This document shows positions 25,961 to 35,932 of a stretch of 64,000 nt of DNA, one piece after another. The notes under the pieces were generated by a model that saw nothing but the letters and a program-made list of their open reading frames with translations, ran no database searches and had not been told where the DNA came from. The stretch's first letter is position 1. Each line of letters starts with the position of its first letter. The stretch is taken from assembly GCA_020403045.1 (NCBI GenBank), contig JADBYK010000084.1, positions 1 through 64,000 of the forward strand, read 5' to 3'. Position numbers and translations under genes: made by a program. The DNA comes from Cytophagales bacterium (lineage in GTDB: Bacteria > Bacteroidota > Bacteroidia > Cytophagales > Cyclobacteriaceae).

Positions 25961-27354
25961 AGATCTTTTCTAACAATACTTGCGGTCATTGTTCCTTCAC
26001 AAACCAACGTGTTGCCCACGTAGGCTCTTCCGGACATTTTTGCGATACCCCTTCTGATAGGAGCCAGTAGATCGCATTGAATAACCAATGAATCGCCAGG
26101 AAGAACCATTTTCCTAAATCGAAATTCATCGATCCCCAGGAAATAGGTCCAATAGTTCTCAGGATCTGGAACCGTATTGAGTACTAAAATACCACCAATC
26201 TGTGCCATTGATTCAACTTGCAAAACACCCGGATAGACCGGGTTCATCGGAAAGTGTCCCTGAAAATAATTTTCGTTCATGGTCACATTCTTTACACCCA
26301 CAACCCGTTCTTTATCCAGATATATGATCTTATCAATCAATAAAAAAGGATAACGATGGGGGAGCGTACTGATGATTTTATTGATGTCCATCACCGGAGG
26401 TAATGATGGGTTGTATTTTGGCACACCCTTCTTTCCTTCGGCCAACATTAATCTCTTTAGCTTTTTTGCAAAGGCCACGTTGGCCGCGTGACCGGGGCGT
26501 GCAGCTAATATTTGCGCTTTTAATGGGCGACCTGCTAAGGCAAGATCACCAACAATGTCTAACAGTTTATGACGTGCAGGTTCATTGTTGTAGCGCAATT
26601 CTACGTTGTTCAGAATGCCTTCTTTCTTTACCTCTACTTTTGGTTTATTCAACATCTTGGCAATGTTGTCCAACTCATCCGGCTCCACCACTCTGTCCAC
26701 AATTACAATGGCATTGTTTAAATCGCCACCTTTGATCAGGTTGTTTTTGTACAGCATTTCGAGCTCATGCAAAAAACAAAAAGTGCGGCATGATGCTATC
26801 TCTTTTTCAAATTGTTGAATACTAGTGATCGATGCATGTTGACTGCCAAGAACGGGAGAGTTGTAATCGACCATCACAGTAACGCGATAGTCATCCAGAG
26901 GCAATGCAGCAATCTCTACATTCCGCGCTGTTTCCCTATAAAATATGGAGTCCTGCACTTCGAAGAAATCACGAAGCGCATTTTGATCTTCGGTCTCTGC
27001 TTCCTTTAACACATTTACAAACTGAATAGAACTTCCATCCATGATTGGTGGTTCAGGGCCGTCAAGTTGAATCAACACATTATCAATCTCTAGCCCTACC
27101 AAAGCAGCCAAGGTATGCTCAATGGTACTGATTCGCGCCCCACTCTCTTCGATGGTAGTTCCGCGCGACACATCAACAACTTTGTCGCAGTCTGCATCAA
27201 TAATAGGTGAACCAGGTAAATCAATCCGCTGGAACTTGATTCCATGATTTGGCTTTGCGGGCAAAAAGGTCATATTGGTTTGAACCCCCGTGTGGAGGCC
27301 AACTCCTGAAATAGTGACCGATTTTTTTATGGTCTGCTGCTTGTGATTTAGCAT
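25957..27354 (-). CDS. Bifunctional LpxC deacetylase / FabZ dehydratase
   Basis: A 465-residue fusion. The N-terminal two thirds are LpxC (UDP-3-O-acyl-N-acetylglucosamine deacetylase) with zinc ligands His80 (STIEHTLAAL), His262 and Asp266 (RHKLLD). Residues about 320-465 are FabZ (3-hydroxyacyl-ACP dehydratase) with LPHRYPFLLID, catalytic His367 in GHFP and Glu381 in VLQVES. The fusion joins a lipid A step to fatty acid elongation and is usual in Bacteroidota. It overlaps lpxA by 4 bp. Confidence 0.96.
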   Translation of the reverse strand: MLNHKQQTIKKSVTISGVGLHTGVQTNMTFLPAKPNHGIKFQRIDLPGSPIIDADCDKVVDVSRGTTIEESGARISTIEHTLAALVGLEIDNVLIQLDGPEPPIMDGSSIQFVNVLKEAETEDQNALRDFFEVQDSIFYRETARNVEIAALPLDDYRVTVMVDYNSPVLGSQHASITSIQQFEKEIASCRTFCFLHELEMLYKNNLIKGGDLNNAIVIVDRVVEPDELDNIAKMLNKPKVEVKKEGILNNVELRYNNEPARHKLLDIVGDLALAGRPLKAQILAARPGHAANVAFAKKLKRLMLAEGKKGVPKYNPSLPPVMDINKIISTLPHRYPFLLIDKIIYLDKERVVGVKNVTMNENYFQGHFPMNPVYPGVLQVESMAQIGGILVLNTVPDPENYWTYFLGIDEFRFRKMVLPGDSLVIQCDLLAPIRRGIAKMSGRAYVGNTLVCEGTMTASIVRKDL

Positions 27355-27460
27355 TTTTAAAAAGTTCGCAAATCTAACTTAGATTTAGTAGATATCCCAA
27401 GAATCAGGCTAAATGGGTTTGATAGAGGCTCTTTTTACGAAAAAAAGCAGTTATCAGTAC

Positions 27461-28543
27461 TTATTCGGTGTGATTGCCATTGTCGGACCCTTCGCCATTC
27501 ATTGGCATTCCATTATCAAGTCGCTTTTCCAGTGTACGCAGCCGGTCGTTCAGATCAGGTAAACGCTTAAAAACCGCGTAGGAGCGGAAGTAGTCTTTTA
27601 TATCAAATGCGGGATAGCCTAGTATCTTCTGCCCCTCTTCCTTAATGGATTTTGAAATTCCCGCTTGTGCCCCAATACTGGTTTTGTTGGCAATCTCCAG
27701 ATGTCCTGCAATGCCAACCTGGCCAGCAATGACATTTCCCTCGCCCAACTTCGTTGAACCGGAAATGCCCGCTTGGGCTGCAATCACCGTGTTCTGTCCA
27801 ACCTCCACGTTGTGGGCAATTTGAATCAAGTTGTCGAGTTTAACGCCTTTTCGGATGATTGTAGAATCACCAAATAAAGTCGCACAGTCAATAACTGTAT
27901 TTGCTCCAATTGACACATTATCTTCAATTATAACATTGCCCAATTGTGGAATTGTCTTATACGTACCATCAGCTTGTGGCGCAAATCCAAAACCATCACT
28001 TCCAATGACAGTACCTGCATGGATCACACAATTGTTTCCAACTTTTGATCTGGCATACAACTTTACGTTCGGGTGAAGAATGGTGTTATCACCAATCGTT
28101 ACATTATCACCAATAAATACATGCGGATAGACTTTTACATTATGACCGATACTCACGCTGTTGCCTATGTAGCTGAATGCTCCCCGATAGATGTTATTTC
28201 CTGTCGTAGTATTCGAACCTATAAAACTCGGTTGTTCAATACCTGATTTTTGAAAGCTGATTAGCTTATGGTATTCTTCCAATAAAATTGTAAAACTGCT
28301 ATAGGGATCGTCTACCAAAATCAATGCCGGAATAATTTCACGCTTGGGTTGAAAGTCTTTTTTAACGATCACTGCACTGGCTTGGGTCGAGTATATAAAT
28401 TGCTCGTATTTCGGATTGGAGAGAAAAGCGATCTGCCCCTTTTTAGCATCCTGAATTTTGGCGAGCATAGTGATGGTCTGGGTGCCATCTCCACTTACTT
28501 GCCCACCCAGCATGCCGGCTATTTGCGAAACAGTAAACTCCAT
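27461..28543 (-). CDS. UDP-3-O-(3-hydroxymyristoyl)glucosamine N-acyltransferase
   Basis: A 360-residue LpxD, the second acylation step of lipid A. It has the N-terminal uridine-binding domain (to about residue 100), then left-handed helix repeats, with the catalytic loop [13 protein letters not shown] holding the active His. The C-terminal tail is longer and more polar than in proteobacterial LpxD. It lies 106 bp upstream of lpxC-fabZ and is probably in the same transcript. Confidence 0.95.
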   Translation of the reverse strand: MEFTVSQIAGMLGGQVSGDGTQTITMLAKIQDAKKGQIAFLSNPKYEQFIYSTQASAVIVKKDFQPKREIIPALILVDDPYSSFTILLEEYHKLISFQKSGIEQPSFIGSNTTTGNNIYRGAFSYIGNSVSIGHNVKVYPHVFIGDNVTIGDNTILHPNVKLYARSKVGNNCVIHAGTVIGSDGFGFAPQADGTYKTIPQLGNVIIEDNVSIGANTVIDCATLFGDSTIIRKGVKLDNLIQIAHNVEVGQNTVIAAQAGISGSTKLGEGNVIAGQVGIAGHLEIANKTSIGAQAGISKSIKEEGQKILGYPAFDIKDYFRSYAVFKRLPDLNDRLRTLEKRLDNGMPMNGEGSDNGNHTE

Positions 28544-28610
28544 AGTTTTTTTCTAGACATGCGCAATGGGGATCAAAAGAGTCTCAATTCACTCATAACC
28601 AACCGTCTAA

Positions 28611-29840
28611 TTACAAATATATGTTTTTAGGCCAGCATATATAGTTTTTCTCTACGATTTTGCTCATTGCTCTAATGGTGGGTAAGTCGGAAGCTTCAAC
28701 GATATCAACCACCTGACCAGATTTTGTTAGAATATTGATCGGTTGGCCTCCGGTTATATAAGCCTCATTGCTCACGGTGCCATAAGAAAATAAATAGTTG
28801 GCATCTTTTCTTAAAATGCCGAACGACTGATGTACAGCTTGTCGTACACTTTCGATTTCTGTTTTCTTTATCGGGTCCACACGCAACGAAATTTGAAACA
28901 ACTCCCGGATCAAAAGCCGATTGCATAAACCCGAAAGAATCTCATCTGGATGATCTCGCCAAAGTTTAATGGCTCCCCAAATATCACTATCATCTAATTG
29001 GCCAAATGTTTCAAGCAGATCGGGCTGAGCGGAAAACTCTGCTAATGTATAGTTTTGTCTAAGAAACAGTTTCAGTGGCTCGCTTGCCGTTAGCGAGTCT
29101 TCGGCATGACAAAGGTATTGTGCCCTTCGTATCAGGTTGACCAACATTCTTTCTGCACTCACCGATGTTTTGTGTAAATACACTTGCCAATACATAAGCC
29201 TGCGAGCATGCAGAAAGCTTTCAATGCTGAATATTCCTTTCTCTTCCACCACAAGCATTCCATTATGGACGTTCAGCAATTCAATGATTCGATCGATTCC
29301 GATGGTCCCCTCCATTACTCCCGTAAAAAAGCTGTCGCGTTTTAAGTAGTCGAGACGATCGATGTCGAGTTGACCACTAATGAGTTGGTGAAAGAATTTT
29401 CTGGGGTAACTATTCCTAAAAAACTGAAGCGCCAATTCAAGTTGACCATTGAACTGTTGGTTCAGCGATTTCATGAATAAGTAAGAGAGGCTCTCATGGG
29501 GCACGCCCTCCAAAAGCGTTTGCTCCAACGTATGCGACAGTGGCCCATGTCCAATATCATGAAGCAAAATGGCAATCTGTGCGGCTTCCAGTTCCTGTTC
29601 ACTTACTTCTATTCCTTTTGCCCGCAATGTTCCCATGGCCCGTTCCATTAAATGCATAGCACCAAGGGCATGGTGAAAACGTGTATGCTGAGCGCCTGGA
29701 TAAACCAAATTACTCAGCCCAAGTTGCTTAATGTGGCGCAAGCGCTGAAAATAGGGGTGTTGAATGATGTCATAAATCAACTCGTTTCTGATGGAGATGA
29801 AGCCATAAACCGGATCGTTGATGATTTTCTTTTTGTTCAC
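28611..29840 (-). CDS. HD-domain phosphohydrolase
   Basis: A 409-residue HD protein with the motif HTRFHHALG at about 52-60, the HD pair His94-Asp95 in ILLHDIGHGPLSHTLE, and a later Asp in DIDRLDYLKRDSF. The arrangement matches the SAMHD1/YdhJ-like branch; related enzymes act on nucleotides or dNTPs. The start is GTG at 29840. It sits upstream of lpxD on the same strand, a common Bacteroidota order. Confidence 0.85.
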   Translation of the reverse strand: MNKKKIINDPVYGFISIRNELIYDIIQHPYFQRLRHIKQLGLSNLVYPGAQHTRFHHALGAMHLMERAMGTLRAKGIEVSEQELEAAQIAILLHDIGHGPLSHTLEQTLLEGVPHESLSYLFMKSLNQQFNGQLELALQFFRNSYPRKFFHQLISGQLDIDRLDYLKRDSFFTGVMEGTIGIDRIIELLNVHNGMLVVEEKGIFSIESFLHARRLMYWQVYLHKTSVSAERMLVNLIRRAQYLCHAEDSLTASEPLKLFLRQNYTLAEFSAQPDLLETFGQLDDSDIWGAIKLWRDHPDEILSGLCNRLLIRELFQISLRVDPIKKTEIESVRQAVHQSFGILRKDANYLFSYGTVSNEAYITGGQPINILTKSGQVVDIVEASDLPTIRAMSKIVEKNYICWPKNIYL

Positions 29841-29979
29841 TTTCAGAACTCGCTTTTAATGGATACTCAATTAATTGAAACCTGCCGACCCACAAAAAAA
29901 ACCAGACTTCTTTCCGACTGTAACATCAAGTTGGTTTTAATAGGGAACGAAATTGCTTAAATTAGAGAAAATTTATTCT

Positions 29980-31539
29980 ATGCAAAGATACAATATCTTG
30001 TGGGCCGATGATGAAATAGATATGCTCAGGCCACACATTCTCTTTCTCCAACAACGCGGATATGATATCACACCAGTGAATAATGGCTCTGATGCAGTTG
30101 AGCAGGCTGAGGCAAAGCATTTTGATATTGTTTTTTTAGATGAGAACATGCCTGGTATTTCCGGTTTGGTGGCGCTTGGCCGGATAAAGTCGATCAAACC
30201 TAACCTACCGGTCATCATGATCACGAAGAACGAGGAAGAGCGAATTATGGATGATGCCATTGGCGGAAAGATTGACGATTACCTTATTAAGCCCATAAAT
30301 CCAAGTCAAATTCTTTTGGCAATCAAGAAAATACTTGACAACAAAAGGCTGGTGATTGAAAAAACCAATTCCAACTACCAACAGGAATTCCGGAAGATTA
30401 GCATGGCTTTTTTGGATGAAATGAACCATGAACAATGGGCTGATCTCTACCGGAAATTGGTCTTTTGGGAACTACAAATGGACGATGCCGAAAACCACGA
30501 TATGGCCGAGGTGCTGGAGTCTCAGAAAGTGGAGGCGAATAACAATTTTTGTAAATTCATCAGGCGCAATTACGAAAGCTGGCTAAACAACCCCAACATC
30601 GACAAACCATTGCTATCTCATCAGCTGATGAAGAAAAAAGTCTTACCTGAACTCAATCCCTCGATTCCTACCTTTCTCGTGCTCATCGACAATTTACGAT
30701 TTGACCAGTGGAAAGTCATAGAACCAATGATAGCCGAATTTTTCAATGTGGATAAAGAAGAAACCTATTACTCCATTTTACCCACTACCACTGCCTATGC
30801 GAGAAACGCCATCTTCAGTGGAATGATGCCCGCAGAAATGGTCAAGACTCATCCTGATCTTTGGGTAGGCGAAGACGAAGATGAATCAAAAAATAATTTT
30901 GAAGACGAGTTTTTAGCCAGGCAGCTAAAACGAAATAATTTAAATATCAAATTCTCTTACAACAAGATAAAGAAACTTGAAGAGGGGCGAGACTTGGCTG
31001 ACTCGGTCAACAATTTATTCAACAACAATCTAAATGTGATCGTTTACAATTTTGTAGATATGTTGTCTCACGCACGAACCGACATGGCCATGATTCGAGA
31101 GTTAGCTCCTGACGAATCAGCGTACAGGTCAATTACCAAATCATGGTTCATGCATTCTCCTTTGTTAGAGATTCTAAAAAAGATATCCGAGAAGAAGGTA
31201 AAGATGATCATCACTACAGATCACGGCACCATTCGGGTGAAGCGACCCTTTAAGATCATTGGAGACAAAACGGTGAACTCCAATTTGCGATACAAACAGG
31301 GTAAAAATCTTAACTATGAGGGAGATCGGGTGATGGAGGGGCTAAAGCCGGAGAAACTATTTTTGCCGAAATCGAACATGTCGACTACCTATGTTTTTGC
31401 TATAGAAGATCAGTTTTTCGCTTACCCCAATAACTACAATTATTACGTGAATTTTTACAAAGATACCTTCCAGCATGGTGGGGTGAGCCTCGAAGAAATG
31501 ATCATTCCGGTAATTTCACTATCTTCGAAAAATGGCTAA
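29980..31539 (+). CDS. PorX, response regulator / alkaline phosphatase-like T9SS regulator
   Basis: A 519-residue PorX. A CheY-like receiver at about 1-125 has Asp10, Asp11, phospho-acceptor Asp54, Thr82 and Lys104. The C-terminal PglZ-type domain of the alkaline phosphatase superfamily has LIDNLRFDQW, SILPTTTAYARN, NFVDMLSHARTD and TTDHG. PorX is the regulator of type IX secretion. The ATG at 29980 puts the receiver at the exact start; an upstream TTG would add nine residues. Its stop overlaps tsaE by 8 bp. Confidence 0.95.
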   Translation: MQRYNILWADDEIDMLRPHILFLQQRGYDITPVNNGSDAVEQAEAKHFDIVFLDENMPGISGLVALGRIKSIKPNLPVIMITKNEEERIMDDAIGGKIDDYLIKPINPSQILLAIKKILDNKRLVIEKTNSNYQQEFRKISMAFLDEMNHEQWADLYRKLVFWELQMDDAENHDMAEVLESQKVEANNNFCKFIRRNYESWLNNPNIDKPLLSHQLMKKKVLPELNPSIPTFLVLIDNLRFDQWKVIEPMIAEFFNVDKEETYYSILPTTTAYARNAIFSGMMPAEMVKTHPDLWVGEDEDESKNNFEDEFLARQLKRNNLNIKFSYNKIKKLEEGRDLADSVNNLFNNNLNVIVYNFVDMLSHARTDMAMIRELAPDESAYRSITKSWFMHSPLLEILKKISEKKVKMIITTDHGTIRVKRPFKIIGDKTVNSNLRYKQGKNLNYEGDRVMEGLKPEKLFLPKSNMSTTYVFAIEDQFFAYPNNYNYYVNFYKDTFQHGGVSLEEMIIPVISLSSKNG

Positions 31540-31972
31540 TGCAGAACTTGCTACAATGGACAAGGTTTTTGGACTTCAAGACCTGGATGCCATTTCAAAG
31601 GATATTATTAGGTCGGCACAAGGACTATCCGTTTGGCTGATCAATGGCGAAATGGGTGCCGGAAAGACAACCCTGGCGAAATCTATCTGTCGCGAGCTGT
31701 CCGTAACGGAGGTTGTATCAAGCCCTACTTTTTCTATCATTAATGAATATAAAACCGCTGAAGGCAAATCCATTTTCCATTTTGATTTTTACAGATTAAA
31801 ATCTGAAGTGGAGGCATTTGACATTGGAGTAAACGAATATTTTGAATCTGGCAGTATTTGTTTGGTTGAATGGGCGGAAAAAATCCCATCACTAATTCCG
31901 GAACACTATTTTGAGATTACACTACAAATTAACGACCTAACCAGTCGCGCGATAAATTATGGCAGGCACTGA
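31532..31972 (+). CDS. tRNA threonylcarbamoyladenosine biosynthesis ATPase TsaE
   Basis: A 146-residue P-loop protein. Walker A GEMGAGKTT is at 39-47, followed by the conserved SSPTFSIINEY and VEWAEKIP stretches. TsaE drives the TsaB/TsaD complex that makes t6A at position 37 of ANN-decoding tRNAs. The first ATG (31532) overlaps porX; a second ATG at 31556 would also give a full domain. The end overlaps ald by 14 bp. Confidence 0.93.
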   Translation: MANAELATMDKVFGLQDLDAISKDIIRSAQGLSVWLINGEMGAGKTTLAKSICRELSVTEVVSSPTFSIINEYKTAEGKSIFHFDFYRLKSEVEAFDIGVNEYFESGSICLVEWAEKIPSLIPEHYFEITLQINDLTSRAINYGRH

Positions 31973-33188
31973 GAAGAAAAAAACAGGTTTTGAGGCATTG
32001 GCAAAATCAAGTTTGTATCCCCAGGAGGAGTTACTCAATGTAAAAAGAGGAAAGAAATCATTTTTCATTGGCTTGCCAAGAGAGATTTCTTTACAGGAGA
32101 GTCGTATCAGTTTGACTCCGGACGCGGTGGAGTTGTTAGTTAGTAATGGTCATGAAGTGTGGGTAGAGACAAAAGCGGGCGAGGGTTCCAAATTCAGCGA
32201 CAAGCAGTACAGCGAAGCAGGTGCTAAAATTGCCTATTCGCCATCCGAAGTGTACAAGGCAGATATTATTTTAAAGATTGAGCCACCCACCGTGGAAGAG
32301 TTGGAGTATTTCAGACCTGATCAAACACTGATATCCGCTTTACAGATGGGTTACTTGAGTAGTGAGAGAATCAACGCTCTTCTAAAAAGGCGAGTGACTT
32401 CGTTGGCCTACGAATTTATTGAGGACAAAGTGGGAGGCATTCCAATTGTACGAGCCATGAGCGAGATTGCGGGAAGTACGGTGATGCTCATCGCGGCTGA
32501 ATACCTTAGCACAACAAAGAATGGAAGGGGTATCATTCTAGGAGGCATAACAGGCGTTCCTCCTACAAAAGTGGTAATCATCGGGGCGGGAACCGTTGCT
32601 GAATATGGTGCCAGAGCCGCCTTGAGTCTGGGTGCAGAGATTCAGGTTTTTGACAACCATCTCTACAAACTAAGGAGAATTAAACATACTCTTGGGCATC
32701 AGTTTTACACGAGCACAATTGATACCGTTACATTGAGCGAATGCTTAAAAAATGCGGATGTGGTTATAGGCGCGCTACGGGTTGAAAAAGGAAGGCCGCG
32801 TCACGTAGTGTCAGAAGAAATGGTGAGTCAGATGAAACCAGATTCCCTAATAATTGACTTAAGTATCGATCAGGGCGGATGCGTAGCAACCTCAGAAATT
32901 ACTTCGCACGCGAATCCGGTATTTAGAAAATATGATGTCATTCACTACTGTGTTCCCAACGTGGCCTCGCGCGTGGCCAACACGGCAACCACGGCTCTGA
33001 GCAATATCTTCACACCTACTATTTTAAGAGCCGCTGAAGAAGGCGGAGTGCAAGAAATGATATTTGCCCATCGTTGGTTTATGAAAGGCGTCTATACTTA
33101 CAAAGGAAATCTGACCAATGAATCGGTAGCCAGAAAGTTCGATATGAAGCACAAGGACATTGAACTATTACTGGCGGTTAGAAGGTAG
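31959..33188 (+). CDS. Alanine dehydrogenase
   Basis: A 409-residue NAD-dependent enzyme that converts alanine to pyruvate and ammonia. N-terminal catalytic part PREISLQESRISLTPDAVE near residue 40 and VWVETKAGEGSKFSD; NAD domain VVIIGAGTVAEYGARAALS near residue 205. The protein has an N-terminal extension of about 30 residues before the family core. It overlaps tsaE by 14 bp. Confidence 0.92.
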   Translation: MAGTEKKKTGFEALAKSSLYPQEELLNVKRGKKSFFIGLPREISLQESRISLTPDAVELLVSNGHEVWVETKAGEGSKFSDKQYSEAGAKIAYSPSEVYKADIILKIEPPTVEELEYFRPDQTLISALQMGYLSSERINALLKRRVTSLAYEFIEDKVGGIPIVRAMSEIAGSTVMLIAAEYLSTTKNGRGIILGGITGVPPTKVVIIGAGTVAEYGARAALSLGAEIQVFDNHLYKLRRIKHTLGHQFYTSTIDTVTLSECLKNADVVIGALRVEKGRPRHVVSEEMVSQMKPDSLIIDLSIDQGGCVATSEITSHANPVFRKYDVIHYCVPNVASRVANTATTALSNIFTPTILRAAEEGGVQEMIFAHRWFMKGVYTYKGNLTNESVARKFDMKHKDIELLLAVRR

Positions 33189-33191
33189 TTT

Positions 33192-33983
33192 CTAAACGCT
33201 GAAAAAATCAATGAATGGTTGACCGCTCAATGCGAGATGGTGCAATTGAATACAAATCAAGGTATAAAGAATACTAAAGGCGCATGTGAACAGCCGGGGC
33301 TGTTTTGTTTTTGCCGAGATAAAAAATGCGAAAAGTGGTATTGCTTGGAGTCCATGAAGGGTAATGAAGTGAGCTGAGCGTAAATCGCCACCCAACGTAC
33401 TCCAATTCAAAAGAGGAATTCCATTTCCACCATCGGGCACACCGATGTTGTGCCCCAAATTTCCAATCATCATCCCACCCGCTAAGCCACCCAGCAGAAA
33501 TAGAAATAATCCTGCCTGCCACGCCAATCTCATATTGCTATTGAGTGTCGTTTTGCCAAAAACAAAAAGTACCCAAGTATGAAGGATCAGTACGGAGTTG
33601 ATTCCAATGAACGTACCCATCACACTGAAAAGCGTAGCATTCAGGGCGCTGGAAATATTATAATGCGAACTAACTCCGCGGCCAGCCTGCACAGCGATAA
33701 TGATCATTTCTACCAGCATGCAGACAGTGATGCCCCAACAGATGAATCGCACTGTACGTTGATTCGTTAAATACCTTAGTAGCCAGCCAAATGTCCATAA
33801 GTACAATCCAATGCTCATGGAAAACTTAAGCGGTTTAATCCACCGGTTTACACCCATCAATTGGACATCATCTACGAATACAAGGATCAACAATACAACA
33901 GCCAACAGAAAATGCAGCAGACCAACCCAAAATAGGAGTGGGTTCTCTTTACGAATCACCCCAACTGACTCAAAAATTTTCAT
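33192..33983 (-). CDS. Polytopic membrane protein, unknown
   Basis: A 263-residue inner-membrane protein with about seven hydrophobic helices (the first at about residues 17-38, FWVGLLHFLLAVVLLILVF). Conserved-looking stretches are NRWIKPLKFSMSI, the mid-loop NLGHNIGVPDGG and HFITLHGLQAIP. I do not recognise a named family. It overlaps the ABA4-like gene by 14 bp and follows it on the same strand, so the two probably act together or are simply co-transcribed. Confidence 0.65.
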   Translation of the reverse strand: MKIFESVGVIRKENPLLFWVGLLHFLLAVVLLILVFVDDVQLMGVNRWIKPLKFSMSIGLYLWTFGWLLRYLTNQRTVRFICWGITVCMLVEMIIIAVQAGRGVSSHYNISSALNATLFSVMGTFIGINSVLILHTWVLFVFGKTTLNSNMRLAWQAGLFLFLLGGLAGGMMIGNLGHNIGVPDGGNGIPLLNWSTLGGDLRSAHFITLHGLQAIPLFAFFISAKTKQPRLFTCAFSILYTLICIQLHHLALSGQPFIDFFSV

Positions 33984-34404
33984 GGATGAATTTTTTGGTT
34001 TTGGATGCTCTTAAAAGAAAAAAAAGAAGTAAGCCAATAGGACCAAAAAACAAAGTCATTATCAGACAGGGAACAAGAAGGTAGTGCGGCATACCATTCT
34101 TTTGCCCATTAGACAATTCCCAACTTCCGATAAAAAGATCGAAGGCCAAGTAGTGGATCCAGCCGGCTGTTACACCCCACGGGCTTGTAAACAATTTCAT
34201 TACACCCTGCAACGAATTGAAATCACCCTCTTGCTTACCAAAAAACAGTACGATTAATGTAAAATAAACCAGCCCCAATAAAAGCGAAAAGACGCCAGAG
34301 ATGACGATCGTTTTAGTCCATTTCCATTTGGGTGCAAAAATCAACAGCAGCCAGCCGAGTGGTGCTATAGTATTACAAATTTGAAAAAGTTTGTCAGGTG
34401 TCAT
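33970..34404 (-). CDS. ABA4-like (DUF4281) membrane protein
   Basis: A 144-residue membrane protein with four helices. The LFTSPWGVTAGWIHYLAFDLF segment and the spacing of the tryptophans match ABA4-like proteins; plant ABA4 is a neoxanthin synthase, but bacterial members have no assigned reaction. It precedes the other membrane protein, with overlapping ends. Confidence 0.75.
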   Translation of the reverse strand: MTPDKLFQICNTIAPLGWLLLIFAPKWKWTKTIVISGVFSLLLGLVYFTLIVLFFGKQEGDFNSLQGVMKLFTSPWGVTAGWIHYLAFDLFIGSWELSNGQKNGMPHYLLVPCLIMTLFFGPIGLLLFFLLRASKTKKFIHENF

Positions 34405-34494
34405 CGTAAAAGGGTTTTAGTGAGCAATAGTTTTTGCTAGAAAATATTGCTAGTTACTATATTATTGAGCAATTTCGTCAAAGTCAAATTTAGC

Positions 34495-35154
34495 TTGAAA
34501 ACGAGACTCATCATATTTTTTATTATTCTATCTTTTCGTATGGATGCACAAGAGTTACCAATGCCCATCAAGTATTTAGCGCTTGGTGATTCCTATACCA
34601 TTGGCGAAAGTGTGACTGAGCCGGAGAGATGGCCAAATCAACTGGTAGATTCCCTGACAAAGAAAGGCATTCAGATCGGTAAGCCCACGATTATTGCAAC
34701 CACTGGCTGGCGCACCGATGACTTACGAAATGCGATGACAAAAGCCAATCTTAAAAATGAATATGAATTGGTTTCATTACTCATCGGTGTTAACAATCAA
34801 TATCAGGGAAAGTCTAGTGCGATGTATGCAAGTGAGTTTGAAGAACTATTAAAATGGGCCGTTCGATTAGCGGGAGGAAAGAAGCAACGTGTCTTCGTGG
34901 TTTCTATTCCTGATTATGGCTTTACTCCTTTTGGCAAGCCTAAGCAAGAAGCGATTTCAAAAGCCATCGATGAATTCAATGAAATCAATGCGCAAATAAC
35001 TTACAAGCATGGAATTCGATATTTTAATATCACTGATATTTCGCGAGACGGCTTAAGCGATCCAACCTTAGTTGCTGCTGATGGATTACATCCATCGGGC
35101 AAAATGTATGCGTATTGGGTTGAGCTTATTTCTAAAGGATTAGATATCCATTAA
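34495..35154 (+). CDS. SGNH/GDSL hydrolase, exported
   Basis: A 219-residue lipase/esterase-type hydrolase: signal peptide (MKTRLIIFFIILSFRMDAQ), block I LGDSYTIGE with Ser33, block III LIGVNNQ, and block V DGLHPSG with catalytic Asp and His. TTG at 34495 is chosen as the start because it yields the signal peptide; other in-frame codons upstream give a longer, implausible leader. It converges on another SGNH hydrolase gene 20 bp away. Confidence 0.75.
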   Translation: MKTRLIIFFIILSFRMDAQELPMPIKYLALGDSYTIGESVTEPERWPNQLVDSLTKKGIQIGKPTIIATTGWRTDDLRNAMTKANLKNEYELVSLLIGVNNQYQGKSSAMYASEFEELLKWAVRLAGGKKQRVFVVSIPDYGFTPFGKPKQEAISKAIDEFNEINAQITYKHGIRYFNITDISRDGLSDPTLVAADGLHPSGKMYAYWVELISKGLDIH

Positions 35155-35174
35155 CAAGCGTCTTTGGGCGATTG

Positions 35175-35783
35175 CTAGATCAGCTTTAAGAATACAGCGC
35201 TCAGGTTTCTGGCGATAATTCGATGTCCCTCTACGTTTGGATGGATGCCATCCGCCTGATTCAATTTTTCATTTCCACCAACACCATCCAGTAAAAAGGG
35301 AATCAATGTTGCCTTATTCTGTTTGGCTAGATCTGGGTAGATTTTGCTAAATTCTTTGCTGTACTGTGGCCCCATGTTGGGCGGAACCATCATTCCTGCA
35401 ATGACTAGTTTTGCCTTTGGATTTTTGTTTTTTACTTTATCTAAAATCCCCTGCAAATTCTTGCGCGTTTGATCAAGAGGTAATCCGCGCAACCCATCGT
35501 TGGCGCCTAGTTCTAATATGAAAATGTCAATGGGTTGTCTCAGCACCCAATCGATTCGAGCTAGCCCACCAGCTGATGTTTCGCCACTAAGACCTGCATT
35601 CGTCACGCTAACCACGCGCTTTTTTTTATTCAGTTCTTTTTCGATGAGTGCGGGAAATGCTTCTTCAGGCGATAGCCCGTAGCCGGCTGTTAAGCTATCA
35701 CCAAAAAATAGCAAAGAGGTTGGCCTATCAGATTTTTGAAAAGCAAACAGGGCTACAATAAATAAGATGCTTTTTACGACCAT
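35175..35783 (-). CDS. TesA-like arylesterase (SGNH hydrolase)
   Basis: A 202-residue hydrolase with a short signal-like N-terminus, block I FFGDSLTAGYG (Ser30), block III LGANDGLRG, and block V DGIHPNVEGH. The architecture and the divergent YbbA/YbbP-type ABC genes match the tesA-ybbA-ybbP arrangement. The enzyme hydrolyses thioesters or aryl esters in related bacteria. Confidence 0.88.
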   Translation of the reverse strand: MVVKSILFIVALFAFQKSDRPTSLLFFGDSLTAGYGLSPEEAFPALIEKELNKKKRVVSVTNAGLSGETSAGGLARIDWVLRQPIDIFILELGANDGLRGLPLDQTRKNLQGILDKVKNKNPKAKLVIAGMMVPPNMGPQYSKEFSKIYPDLAKQNKATLIPFLLDGVGGNEKLNQADGIHPNVEGHRIIARNLSAVFLKLI

Positions 35784-35932
35784 GTCTAAAGTAATTTGTT
35801 ATTCATTTGTTAACGTCCAACAGCGCAACGGAATGCTTTGAGGTGGCCGCAAAATATATTGTTGCGAGATAAAACATTTTAGGATAATAAACGATTACTT
35901 TGAGCAAGGGTTTAATTTTAGTTCAAGATAGT

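Noticed and set aside
26403-26735. 110-codon plus frame antisense to lpxC-fabZ
   Set aside because: The lpxC-fabZ frame is well supported by catalytic residues; this frame is a shadow.
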